Origin: Polyangiaceae bacterium
GTDB lineage: Bacteria > Myxococcota_A > Polyangia > Polyangiales > Polyangiaceae
DNA length: 64,000 nt
Direction of reading: 5' to 3'
NCBI GenBank assembly: GCA_016712345.1
Contig: JADJRH010000001.1
Coordinates: forward strand, 806,001-870,000
Notes under the pieces: model-generated
Database searches by the model: none
What the model was told of the DNA's origin: nothing
What the model saw: the letters and a program-made list of their open reading frames with translations, nothing else
Shown: one piece after another, positions 17,251-25,458 of the stretch
How the letters are laid out: the number at the start of each line of letters is the position of its first letter
Numbering within the stretch: the first letter of the stretch is position 1
Translations under genes and position numbers: made by a program

Positions 17251-19278
17251 GTGCGGCGATTTGTTATCGGCACCGCAGGTCACGTCGATCACGGCAAAAC
17301 GACGCTTGTCCAAGCGCTGACGGGCATCGATACCGATCGCCTGCCCGAAGAGAAGCGTCGCGGCATCACCATCGAATTGGGCTTTGCCCCTTGGGATCTC
17401 GGCGATTCAGTGCAAGTGAGTGTGATCGATGTGCCCGGTCATCGCCGCCTCGTGCACACGATGATCGCCGGCGCCAGCGGCATTGAACTGGTGCTTCTCG
17501 TTGTCGCCGCCGATGAAGGTGTGATGCCACAAACGCGGGAGCACATCGCCGCGTGCGAGCTGCTCGGACTGAGGCGCGCCGTGGTTGCGATCACCAAAGT
17601 CGACAGGTCCGGTGAAGAACTCGCGCAGCTCGCCGCCGAAGAGGCGCTGGAGCTTCTCGGTGATCACTGGAAAGCATCGAGTGTTCTTGTTTCGGCGCGC
17701 ACCGGCCAAGGGCTCGATGCTCTTCGCGAGGCTGTAAAAAAAGCGCTTCGCGAGATCGAAGCGCAGGACGAAGAGCGCGCCGCCGCGCCGCGCCTTTCGG
17801 TCGATCGCGCATTTTCGGTGAAAGGCTCCGGCACCGTTGTGACAGGGACATTGGTCGGAGGCAGCGTTTCGATTGGAACGCCGCTGCGCCTCGTTGGACC
17901 GTCGAACGCTGTGTGCACAACGGCGCGCGGCCTCCATGTCCACGATCGCGCGGTGACAGAAGCGGTGGCACCCACGCGGCTCGCTGTGAACTTGGCGGGC
18001 GTCGCGCTTGAATCGGTGAACCGAGGTGACGTCCTCACGTCGGATGAACACGTTGCCGCCAGCAACGTGGTCGACGCGGCGTTTTTTCCGGCGCGCGGTG
18101 CGGTGAAAAAGCGCCCGCTCAAACGCGGAACCATCGCGTCTATGTACGTGGGCACCGCGCGCGCCACAGCCAAAGCAAACCCACTGCGCGACGGCGATCT
18201 TTCGGCCGGCGACGGGCCCATGTTCGTGCGCCTGCGCCTCGCGCATCCGCTCGTGCTCACGGGCGGTGATCGCTATGTGCTTCGCGGCGCCGATTCGAGC
18301 GGACCGGCGGGTGCTGTGCTCGGCGGCGGCGTTGTACTCGATGCGTACGCACCGCGGGCGCGCCTCAAAGAAAAGCGCGCGCGCGTACTGTCGGCCTTGT
18401 ACGAAGGCAACGCCAAAGAAGCCATCGTGGCGCTTGTGACCGAGGCGTCGCCGCGCCCATTTTTGCCCAACTCACTCTCGTGCAGGTTCAAGATCGGTGA
18501 GAGTGCACTGACGCGCGCCGCCGATAAACTCGTGACCGAAGGCACCGTTGTGCGCCTCAAAAACGGCGGGCTTTGCCTTCGATCAAAGCTCATCGATATG
18601 GCGCTGCGCGCGCGCTCGCTTGTGCTCGACCACCATCGACAGGCTCCGCTCGATCGCGGCCTGCCTCTTGAAACGCTGCGCCGGAAAATCGCCTTTGGAT
18701 CAAGCCCGGAGGCCGCCGACGAAGCCATTCGGCTTGCGGCGCGCAAAGGTACACTTCAGCCGAAGAGCCCGCCTGCACCGGCAAAAAGTTCAACCAAGGC
18801 GATGCCCGCACCCGACGACGTTGGGCCCGAGGCGGATGAACCGATTGCTGTGGAAGGTGACATTGCGCGTTTCATTTCAATGGAGCGGGCGACCGATGCG
18901 TCGGCTTCGGGGCCGCTCGGAAAAGCCCTGCGTGCCATGGAAGAAACGGGGCTTCGAGGTCTTTCAGAAGCCACAATGCGCGAGGCGACAGGTGCCGAAA
19001 TCAAAGAGGTGAAGGCCATCCTCGCAAAGCTCGTTCGCGAAGGGATCGCGGTGACGGCGGGCGACCTGTGGTTTTCAAAACCGGCTGTGACGGCGCTCAA
19101 AGAGAAGATCGCCGCTCATCTGCGTGGGCAACCGGTCCTGACGATCGCCGACCTCAAAACCATTTCGGGCCTCGGCCGCCGTCAGGTGATCCCGCTGCTT
19201 GAATTGTTCGATCGCGAAGGATTCACCAAACGCCAAGGCGACGATCGCGTTGCGGGCTCGGCGTTTCCAAAAGCGTAA
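17251..19278 (+). CDS. selB: Selenocysteine-specific elongation factor SelB
   Basis: GTG at 17251 gives 675 residues. The GTPase domain has G1 GHVDHGKT (10-17), the switch region RGITIELGFA (37-46), G3 DVPGH (60-64) and G4 TKVD (116-119). Two EF-Tu-like beta-barrel domains follow, then a C-terminal region from about 430 with successive winged-helix modules, the last one (LTIADLKTISGLGRRQVIPLLELFDREGF) matching the SECIS-binding end of SelB. SelB carries Sec-tRNA to UGA codons next to a SECIS hairpin. An upstream extension is open but overlaps selC, so I reject it. The neighbouring selC gene confirms the assignment. Confidence 0.96.
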   Translation: MRRFVIGTAGHVDHGKTTLVQALTGIDTDRLPEEKRRGITIELGFAPWDLGDSVQVSVIDVPGHRRLVHTMIAGASGIELVLLVVAADEGVMPQTREHIAACELLGLRRAVVAITKVDRSGEELAQLAAEEALELLGDHWKASSVLVSARTGQGLDALREAVKKALREIEAQDEERAAAPRLSVDRAFSVKGSGTVVTGTLVGGSVSIGTPLRLVGPSNAVCTTARGLHVHDRAVTEAVAPTRLAVNLAGVALESVNRGDVLTSDEHVAASNVVDAAFFPARGAVKKRPLKRGTIASMYVGTARATAKANPLRDGDLSAGDGPMFVRLRLAHPLVLTGGDRYVLRGADSSGPAGAVLGGGVVLDAYAPRARLKEKRARVLSALYEGNAKEAIVALVTEASPRPFLPNSLSCRFKIGESALTRAADKLVTEGTVVRLKNGGLCLRSKLIDMALRARSLVLDHHRQAPLDRGLPLETLRRKIAFGSSPEAADEAIRLAARKGTLQPKSPPAPAKSSTKAMPAPDDVGPEADEPIAVEGDIARFISMERATDASASGPLGKALRAMEETGLRGLSEATMREATGAEIKEVKAILAKLVREGIAVTAGDLWFSKPAVTALKEKIAAHLRGQPVLTIADLKTISGLGRRQVIPLLELFDREGFTKRQGDDRVAGSAFPKA

Positions 19279-19367
19279 ACGTGGCGCGATACACAACGAA
19301 CCCCCGCGCCGCGAGGTTATGAGTTGGCAAAGCGATTCCTGCGCGCCCCTTTTTTGAAAGATTTTGA

Positions 19368-19404
19368 GTACACAAAACTTGTGTACATAAATATGCGTAC
19401 ACAA
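19368..19404. repeat. Three GTACACAA motifs forming overlapping inverted repeats
   Basis: GTACACAA at 19368, its reverse complement TTGTGTAC at 19379 and GTACACAA again at 19397 lie in the 161-base gap between the convergent genes selB and the membrane protein at 19440. The first pair makes an 8-bp stem with a 3-base loop; the second pair can make an alternative 8-bp stem around an AT-rich 10-base loop. A short T-run (TTTTTT) precedes them at 19350. The pairs could serve as a bidirectional terminator, or as protein sites. Confidence 0.55.
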
Positions 19405-19439
19405 CTTCCGGCAACGGAAGCGCTCAGCGGTCAACTCGG

Positions 19440-19982
19440 TTAATGCGTCATGAGCATTGCACCGGCGCCGTCAAATCCGGCGAGCAACGCACCTTGAAGC
19501 GCCAGTCCCAGCCCCATTCCGCGCACAATGGAGCGCGTGTCGGTGGCCCAAAGAGTGAAACCGAGCGTGATGTAGATCATGTCGAGACCGGTGTTCATTG
19601 CGAGCGCTCGCCCTTGCCTGGCGCGATCCCACCCGAGAAGCCTCGCGTTGGTGATCGTGTCCGGTTGGCTCGAAATTCCGGCGAAGTTGGCGATGACGAA
19701 AGCCGTGTTCGCCACGCCGTAGATCAAGTTCATCATCGCAAACGACGTTCGAAGCTCCTTTGGTTGGCCACGAAAAATGGGTGGTTCCCACAGAAGCAAC
19801 GCCGCACCGCCCGCAAGCGAAACCCCGGCGGCACCGGCTAAATAGCCGAGCACCGCTTCTTGCCGCTGAATGTGGTTGTCGCGCAGTGCGACAAATGTGC
19901 GGTCGTCGGCGCCCGCGTCGCGTTCACGCATGAGGAAAATCACAACCACTGTGAAAAGAGTGCACACAAGCCGCTTGATCAC
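19440..19982 (-). CDS. Small integral membrane protein, function unknown
   Basis: The 180-residue product has a signal-like hydrophobic N-terminus (LVCTLFTVVVIFLM), a short soluble stretch (RTFVALRDNHIQRQEAVLGYL), then three or four membrane segments (GAAGVSLAGGAALLLW; FAMMNLIYGVANTAFVIANFAG; TGLDMIYITLGFTLWA; GLALQGALLAGFDGAGAML). No catalytic residue pattern or named family is recognised. It is convergent with selB and divergent from the Ser/Thr kinase gene at 20116, with a palindrome in the shared upstream region. Confidence 0.7.
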   Translation of the reverse strand: MIKRLVCTLFTVVVIFLMRERDAGADDRTFVALRDNHIQRQEAVLGYLAGAAGVSLAGGAALLLWEPPIFRGQPKELRTSFAMMNLIYGVANTAFVIANFAGISSQPDTITNARLLGWDRARQGRALAMNTGLDMIYITLGFTLWATDTRSIVRGMGLGLALQGALLAGFDGAGAMLMTH

Positions 19983-20013
19983 GTTGCAAAGGTACCCGAC
20001 AACCGCCTCAAGG

Positions 20014-20029
20014 AACGTTCACGAACGTT
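20014..20029. promoter_or_regulatory. Candidate operator palindrome in a divergent promoter region
   Basis: AACGTTC-AC-GAACGTT is a perfect inverted repeat of 7 bases per arm. It lies 32 bases upstream of the membrane-protein start (minus strand) and 87 bases upstream of the kinase start (plus strand). Symmetry and position suggest a dimeric regulator site. It does not match the published Myxococcus LexA consensus I recall, so the regulator is unknown. Confidence 0.35.
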
Positions 20030-20115
20030 GCCGCCGGCCGCGATCCGTCGCTTAAAACTTGAAAAAGATCGGTCGGGACTTGCGGTGTTTATGGTACCGT
20101 CCCGATCCAGGTCAC

Positions 20116-21153
20116 GTGGCGATCCACCCCGGCGATACTCTTGCAGGATACCGAGTCACGCGCTTGCTCGGGCGGGGTGGAATGGGCGAGGTTTGGGCCG
20201 CAACAAGCGAAGAAGGGGGTCGCGAAGTGGCAATCAAAGTGCTGCTTGCGCGCGCCGCTGTGAAGCCCGATTTGGTGCGTCGCTTTCAACGTGAAGCCGA
20301 GATCGCGCGCGCCATTAAGAGCCCATACGTGTGTCAATTGTTGGAGGTTGCGCAAAACGAAGACGGCGCACATTTGCTCGTGTTTGAAAGGCTCAACGGC
20401 GAGTCGCTCGCCGACCGATTGAAACGCGAGCAATACCTTCCACTCTCAGAAGTGGGGCCGATCATCGACGACGTCCTTCAAGGTCTTGTCGCGGCGCACG
20501 CGGCGGGTGTTGTTCATCGCGATCTCAAACCCGGAAACATTTTTTTGGAGCACACCGGTGCGCCGCAGCGGCCCGAGCGCGCCAAAGTTCTCGACTTTGG
20601 AATCTCCAAACTCACGCGACGCGGCAAAGAAGAATCAACGCTCACAGCCTTCGACGCGACGCTCGGTTCGTTTGCGTACATGGCGCCCGAGCAAGTGAAA
20701 GGTGCCGCGCGCGCCGATGAACGCGCGGATATTTATGCGGTCGGCGCCGTCACGTTTCGCGCTCTCGCAGGGCGATTACCGTTTGAAGGCACAACCGCCG
20801 CAATTCTCGTTTCAATGAAGCTCAATCGCACCGCGCCTTCGCTGGCGGAGATCACCGGTGAAAAGTGGCCCGCCGGCGTGGAGCGATTTTTAGAAAGAGC
20901 GCTCGCTCAACGACGCGAAGATCGCTTTGGCAGCGCGTCTGAAGCGCTCACTTCGTGGCGAGCCATTCAGCCTGAAAACATCACGCGTGCGCGGCGAACA
21001 TCGCTGCGTGCAAAAACCACCGATCCGCCGCCCGCCGCCGAAGATCCGGCAACGGTGGTCGACGGGCCGCCCACAATGACTGTTGAGGGCACCTTCGGTG
21101 ACGGCTTTTTCCCACGCGAAGAAGGCGCAGGGCGCCTTCGAGGTTCGAGGTAA
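20116..21153 (+). CDS. Cytoplasmic Ser/Thr protein kinase
   Basis: From GTG 20116 the 345-residue product is a Hanks kinase over about residues 11-280. It has the glycine loop LGRGGMGEVW, Lys in VAIKVLL, HRDLKPGNIF, DFGISKL and the segment GSFAYMAPEQVKG. All catalytic residues are present. The tail (about 65 residues) is rich in Pro, Ala and Thr, with PATVVDGPPTMTVEGTF, which could be an autophosphorylated Thr region for FHA binding. There is no membrane helix. The FHA-sigma54 activator begins 6 bases downstream, so the kinase and an FHA transcription factor are co-expressed. An in-frame TTG at 20059 would add 19 residues; I consider GTG 20116 likelier. Confidence 0.9.
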   Translation: MAIHPGDTLAGYRVTRLLGRGGMGEVWAATSEEGGREVAIKVLLARAAVKPDLVRRFQREAEIARAIKSPYVCQLLEVAQNEDGAHLLVFERLNGESLADRLKREQYLPLSEVGPIIDDVLQGLVAAHAAGVVHRDLKPGNIFLEHTGAPQRPERAKVLDFGISKLTRRGKEESTLTAFDATLGSFAYMAPEQVKGAARADERADIYAVGAVTFRALAGRLPFEGTTAAILVSMKLNRTAPSLAEITGEKWPAGVERFLERALAQRREDRFGSASEALTSWRAIQPENITRARRTSLRAKTTDPPPAAEDPATVVDGPPTMTVEGTFGDGFFPREEGAGRLRGSR

Positions 21154-21159
21154 ACGACC

Positions 21160-22509
21160 TTGATCGACGCAACCGTAGCCAGCAGAAATCGAGTCGAAGT
21201 ACGCGGCGGAAAAGTCCGCACCCCCTCGTCCGATTGGGTGGAAATTGGCCCCGATCCCATTGTGATCGGTCGCAATCAGGCCTGCGCCCTGATGATCGAC
21301 GACGGCAAAGTCAGCGCCGTTCATGTGGAGATGGTGGCCACAGAACAAGGTGTTCGCCTGAGAGATCTCGGCAGTCGAAACGGTACATTCGTTGGAAGTG
21401 TACGCGTCAACGATGTGTACCTTTTGCAAGCAACAAAACTTCGCATCGGTGATACCGAGCTTCAGTTTGAACCGGCGCGGCCCGAACGCATCACGCTCAG
21501 CGCGGCTCCGCAGTTTGGTCCGCTCGTTGCGCAAAGCCCTACAATGCGCGCCATTTTTGATCGGTTGGCAAAGATCTCGCCCACCGACTTAACGGTGCTC
21601 ATCACGGGTGAAACCGGCACCGGAAAAGAGTTGGTCGCGCAGGCGCTTCATCTGGCGAGCGCGCGCGCCAAAAAACCGTTTGTGGTTGTTGACTGCGGGT
21701 CGATTCCGCCGACGCTCGCTGAAGCCACGCTTTTCGGTCACGAGCGAGGCGCATTTACCGGCGCCGTTGACAAGCGTTTGTCGCCTTTCGTTGAGGCCGA
21801 CGGAGGCACGATCTTCCTCGATGAGTTGGGTGAACTTCCGGTCGATGTGCAGCCCAAACTTCTGCGCGCTCTCGCCGAACGACGCATCAAGAGTGTCGGC
21901 GGCTCCAACTATCGCGAGGTCGACGTGCGCGTGATCGCCGCCACGCGGCGCGATCTCGTGCGCGCGGTCAACACAGGCGCATTTCGAAGCGACCTTTATT
22001 TCCGCGTGGCGCAGGTAAAAATCGAACTGCCCGCGCTTCGTCAGCGCCTTGAAGATCTGCCCGTTCTCGTAAAACGCATGCTCAAAGATCTCGGCGATGA
22101 AAGCGCTTACGAGCGCGTCTCCAACACAACGTTGGAGCGACTTGCGCGCCACGATTGGCCCGGCAACGTGCGTGAACTTCGAAACGCTGTTGCGGTTGCA
22201 TTCGCGCTCGCGGGTGAGGGTGAAGAGATCGACGTCGCAGCGCACCTCGGCGCCCTCACAGAAGCACCCGCGGCCGGCCCGTCGATCGGCGGTTCGGGCG
22301 CGTCGTTCGGAACGCTCAAAGGCCGCCAATTTCAAGACGCAAAGCGTGATGTACTCACGCGCTTTGAACGCGACTATTTCGCCGCGCTCGCGGAAGAAGC
22401 CAAAGGCAACGTGTCTGAAATGGCGCGTCGAGCCGGCATGGAGCGCGCGCACGTTCGAGCGTATTTGCGCAGACACGGCATCGGCGCCAAACAAGACGCT
22501 CAGGAGTAA
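21160..22509 (+). CDS. FHA-domain sigma-54-dependent transcriptional activator
   Basis: An FHA domain (about 12-100: IVIGRNQACALMIDDGKVSAVHVEM … LRDLGSRNGTFVG) precedes a sigma-54 AAA+ domain. The latter has Walker A GETGTGKE (about 149), the sigma-54 contact loop GAFTGA (about 197), Walker B GTIFLDELGE and the arginine-finger region FRSDLYFR. The C-terminus is a Fis-type helix-turn-helix (GNVSEMARRAGMERAHVRAYLRR). In myxobacteria such FHA activators are switched by Thr phosphorylation rather than by a receiver. The start is TTG 21160. The adjacent kinase gene is the obvious candidate partner, which is an inference from position. Confidence 0.93.
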   Translation: MIDATVASRNRVEVRGGKVRTPSSDWVEIGPDPIVIGRNQACALMIDDGKVSAVHVEMVATEQGVRLRDLGSRNGTFVGSVRVNDVYLLQATKLRIGDTELQFEPARPERITLSAAPQFGPLVAQSPTMRAIFDRLAKISPTDLTVLITGETGTGKELVAQALHLASARAKKPFVVVDCGSIPPTLAEATLFGHERGAFTGAVDKRLSPFVEADGGTIFLDELGELPVDVQPKLLRALAERRIKSVGGSNYREVDVRVIAATRRDLVRAVNTGAFRSDLYFRVAQVKIELPALRQRLEDLPVLVKRMLKDLGDESAYERVSNTTLERLARHDWPGNVRELRNAVAVAFALAGEGEEIDVAAHLGALTEAPAAGPSIGGSGASFGTLKGRQFQDAKRDVLTRFERDYFAALAEEAKGNVSEMARRAGMERAHVRAYLRRHGIGAKQDAQE

Positions 22510-22541
22510 GCGCGCCAAATTCCTTCCGTGCGCTGCCCACC

Positions 22542-23780
22542 TTGAAATTCGCCGCACTTAGAGATCGCAACTACGCCGCCTTTTGGGGCTCGCACGTTGT
22601 GTCGCGCATCGGTTCCGAGATGCGGATGGTCGCCCTCTCGTGGCACATCTACCAACTCACCGGGAGCAAACTTGCGCTCGGAATTATTGGTGCGTGTCGA
22701 TCACTGCCCGTTTTGATTTTCGGTCTGTGGGGAGGCGTCACAGCCGATCGACTCGATCGCCGCCGCGTTCTCCTTTTCACGCAATCGTTTGTTGCGTTTG
22801 TTTCGGCGGGGCTCTTTTTTCTCACGCGCGAAAAAATGGTTTCGCCGCCGATCATCTACGCAGCGGTGATTGTGATCGCGACGGTCGCGGCGTTTGAAAA
22901 TCCCGCGCGTGCATCTTTCGTTGTCAACGTTTTGCCCCGAGAACACCTCGAAAACGGCCTCGCGCTCGGAGTGCTTGGTTGGCAGGTGGCGGCTGTCACC
23001 GGGCCCGCGGTGGGAGGCTTGGTGCTCGCCAACACATCGCTCGAAACGCTTTACGCGATCGATTCCATTTCATTCGTTCCGCTCGTGATCGTCCTCGCTC
23101 TCATTCGCGCGCGTACCGTGCCTCCCAAACCTTCGCCGCAGGATCAGCCCACAGGATTGCGCGCCATCGCCGAAGCATTTCGCTATCTGCGCACGATGCC
23201 GGTGCTGATTCACATCATGTGGCTCGACTTTTTCGCCACGTTGTTTGCCGGCGCGCTTCTCTTGCTTCCGGTGTTCAGCAACGAAGTTTTCCATCGAGGC
23301 GCCGAAGGCCTCGGTTGGCTTATGGCCGCACCCGCGGTCGGCGCAGTGATCGCGGGCGCGATCATGTCGTCACGACCTCCGGTAAAAAAACACGGTGCCG
23401 TTTTGCTTGGAGCGATTTTCGCCTACGGCCTTTTCACAGCGCTTTTTGGCATCTCAAACTCATTTTGGTGGGGCCTTGTTCTGCTCGCAGCCGGCGGCGC
23501 CGCCGACACGGTGAGCACCGTTGTTCGACAAATCGCCCGGCAAAGCCTTATCCCCGATGACATGCGCGGCCGACTCAACTCCATTCACATGCTGTTTTTT
23601 GTGAGCGGTCCGCAGCTCGGTGAACTCGAAGCCGGCGCCCTCGCGGAAATCACAAGCGTTCGCTTTTCTGTAACCGCCGGTGGGCTCGCATGTGTACTCA
23701 TGGCTATCGGCGTCACCGCGTTTTCATCTTCGGTGCGGTCACTTCGCGTGGGCCAACCCGACGCGCCCAAAACGGTCTGA
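22542..23780 (+). CDS. MFS transporter, EntS/MFS_3-like
   Basis: The 412-residue protein has about 12 membrane segments and the N-terminal pattern of the MFS_3 group (FAALRDRNYAAFWGSHVVSRIGSEM), with the loop GGVTADRLDRRRVL between helices 2 and 3. Members include the siderophore exporter EntS and many uncharacterised drug exporters, so the substrate cannot be assigned. The start is TTG 22542, 32 bases after the FHA-sigma54 gene, suggesting it belongs to that transcript. A second cytoplasmic loop holds RGRLNSIHML, typical for this group. Confidence 0.87.
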   Translation: MKFAALRDRNYAAFWGSHVVSRIGSEMRMVALSWHIYQLTGSKLALGIIGACRSLPVLIFGLWGGVTADRLDRRRVLLFTQSFVAFVSAGLFFLTREKMVSPPIIYAAVIVIATVAAFENPARASFVVNVLPREHLENGLALGVLGWQVAAVTGPAVGGLVLANTSLETLYAIDSISFVPLVIVLALIRARTVPPKPSPQDQPTGLRAIAEAFRYLRTMPVLIHIMWLDFFATLFAGALLLLPVFSNEVFHRGAEGLGWLMAAPAVGAVIAGAIMSSRPPVKKHGAVLLGAIFAYGLFTALFGISNSFWWGLVLLAAGGAADTVSTVVRQIARQSLIPDDMRGRLNSIHMLFFVSGPQLGELEAGALAEITSVRFSVTAGGLACVLMAIGVTAFSSSVRSLRVGQPDAPKTV

Positions 23781-23878
23781 AGCGACCGAGCGAACGCGGT
23801 GCGCCGCACGATCCCATGGAGCATCCGCTGCGTACACAAGCTTGCAAAAGATTGTGACACGCGCAATCGTTCTCAAAA

Positions 23879-25333
23879 ATGAGCGCAGAGAGCCCACTCT
23901 CGGATCCGGCGCACGAAACGCCCGAAGCCGCCGCCCCCGACGCGCCAACGGTACTCGTCGTCGACGACGAACCGTCCAACGTTGCCTCGCTCGAAAAAAT
24001 TTTTCAGCGCGAAGGCATGCGCGTTCTCACAGCGGAGAGTGCCAAAACAGCTCTCGATCTCGCGCGCGCCCACCGCGTGCACGTGGTGCTCACCGACCTC
24101 ATGATGCCGGGCGTGAGTGGGATTGAACTGCTGCGCGCCATCAAACAAGCGTCGCCCGATACCGAAGTTGTGATGATGACCGCGTACGGAACGGTTGAAA
24201 CCGCTGTCATGGCCATGCGTGAAGGCGCGTACGACTTTGTCGAAAAGCCGCTCAAGCGCATGACGATCGTGAAGAGCGTCAAAAAGGCCGCCGAGCGCCA
24301 AGTCCTTGTCACCGAAAACCGCTCCCTCAAAAGCGAAATCGCGCGCCTCACCACCCACGAAATCGTGGGCCAAAGCCCGGCCTTGAGACGCGTGCTCGAC
24401 ATCGCCACGCAAGCCGCGCCGTCGAGTGCAACCGTGTTGGTTTTGGGTGAAAGCGGCACCGGAAAAGAGCTTCTCGCCCGATACATTCACGAGCGTTCGG
24501 CGCGCGCCAAAGGCCCTTTTGTGGCCGTCAACTGCGCCGCTATCCCCGAGAGCATTCTCGAAGCGGAGTTGTTCGGGCACGAACGAGGAGCGTTCACCGG
24601 CGCGTTTGCGCGACGTGAAGGCCGTTTCGCCAAAGCCGCGGGAGGCACGTTGTTCCTTGATGAAATTGGAGAGTTGGCCCCCGCCGTTCAAGTCAAGCTC
24701 CTCCGCGTTTTGCAAGAGGGTGAATACGAGCCGGTGGGCGGAGACACAGTTCGCGCCGACGTTCGAGTGGTTGCCGCCACCAACAAAGATCTCCGCGCCG
24801 AAGTCGCGGCAGGCCGTTTCCGCGAAGACTTGTTCTACCGGCTCAATGTCATTGCGATCACAGCACCGCCGCTCCGAGCGCGCCGCGACGACATTCCACT
24901 TTTGGTCGACCATTTCCTCGGCAAATACTGCAAAAAAAACGGCCGCACGCGGCTCGTTGCACCGCCTGAAGTGCTCGCTCTGCTCACCGAATACCCATGG
25001 CCAGGCAACGTGCGGGAGCTTGAAAACGTTATTGAGCGCGCCGTTGTTTTGTGTCGCGGCTCAAAGCTCGATGTTCCAGATCTGCCTGAAACACTGCACG
25101 AACCAAAAGGCGCGGAAGCGAGCACACTCACATTCAGCGTGGGTACACCGCTTGACGAAGTGGAACGCAGGCTGCTCCGCGAAACGTTGCGCTACGCCAA
25201 AGGTGACAAATCGGTCGCCGCGCAGCTCCTCGGGATCTCCGCCCGAACCATCTACCGAAAGCTCGGCGAGATTGAAGTGGCCGATGGCAAAGACGCGAGT
25301 CTACCCAAAGACCCCACTGTCGCTCCCAAGTAA
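23879..25333 (+). CDS. NtrC-family response regulator (sigma-54 activator), orphan
   Basis: The receiver domain spans about 24-135, with acidic pair DD at 29-30, phospho-acceptor Asp73 in LTDLMMPG, and conserved T/K in MMTAYG and EKPLK. The AAA+ domain has Walker A GESGTGKE, GAFTGA, Walker B GTLFLDEIGE and the motif YPWPGNVRELEN. A Fis-type helix-turn-helix (KSVAAQLLGISARTIYRKL) ends the protein. It should activate sigma-54 promoters when phosphorylated. No histidine kinase gene lies next to it, so its sensor must be encoded elsewhere. A GTACACAA motif lies at 23832 in its leader, and the downstream gene encodes a cytochrome peroxidase. Confidence 0.95.
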   Translation: MSAESPLSDPAHETPEAAAPDAPTVLVVDDEPSNVASLEKIFQREGMRVLTAESAKTALDLARAHRVHVVLTDLMMPGVSGIELLRAIKQASPDTEVVMMTAYGTVETAVMAMREGAYDFVEKPLKRMTIVKSVKKAAERQVLVTENRSLKSEIARLTTHEIVGQSPALRRVLDIATQAAPSSATVLVLGESGTGKELLARYIHERSARAKGPFVAVNCAAIPESILEAELFGHERGAFTGAFARREGRFAKAAGGTLFLDEIGELAPAVQVKLLRVLQEGEYEPVGGDTVRADVRVVAATNKDLRAEVAAGRFREDLFYRLNVIAITAPPLRARRDDIPLLVDHFLGKYCKKNGRTRLVAPPEVLALLTEYPWPGNVRELENVIERAVVLCRGSKLDVPDLPETLHEPKGAEASTLTFSVGTPLDEVERRLLRETLRYAKGDKSVAAQLLGISARTIYRKLGEIEVADGKDASLPKDPTVAPK

Positions 25334-25405
25334 ACCCTGACTCCGGCAATCTTCGCGGCCAAAGAAACCTTCCAAATTCGACCGAATACCCCTAATAAAA
25401 CGAAC

Positions 25406-25441
25406 GCCCCGCTCGCTATCGCGAACATCGTTCCGCGGGGC
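25406..25441 (+). other. GC stem-loop in the leader of the cytochrome peroxidase gene
   Basis: GCCCCGC at 25406-25412 pairs with GCGGGGC at 25435-25441, and inner TCGC/GCGA bases can pair further. It ends 18 bases before the ATG at 25459 and 70 bases after the response-regulator stop. It could be a terminator for the regulator gene without a T-run, or a leader hairpin. Confidence 0.4.
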
Positions 25442-25458
25442 AAGGTCGGTGAGAAGCC

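Noticed and set aside
20059..20095. Sigma-70 promoter TTGAAA...TATGGT before the Ser/Thr kinase
   Set aside because: The spacer is 25 bases, far outside the usual 16-18.
23879..25333. Two-component pair with a neighbouring sensor kinase
   Set aside because: No histidine kinase (H-box, N-box) occurs on either strand nearby; the regulator is an orphan here.
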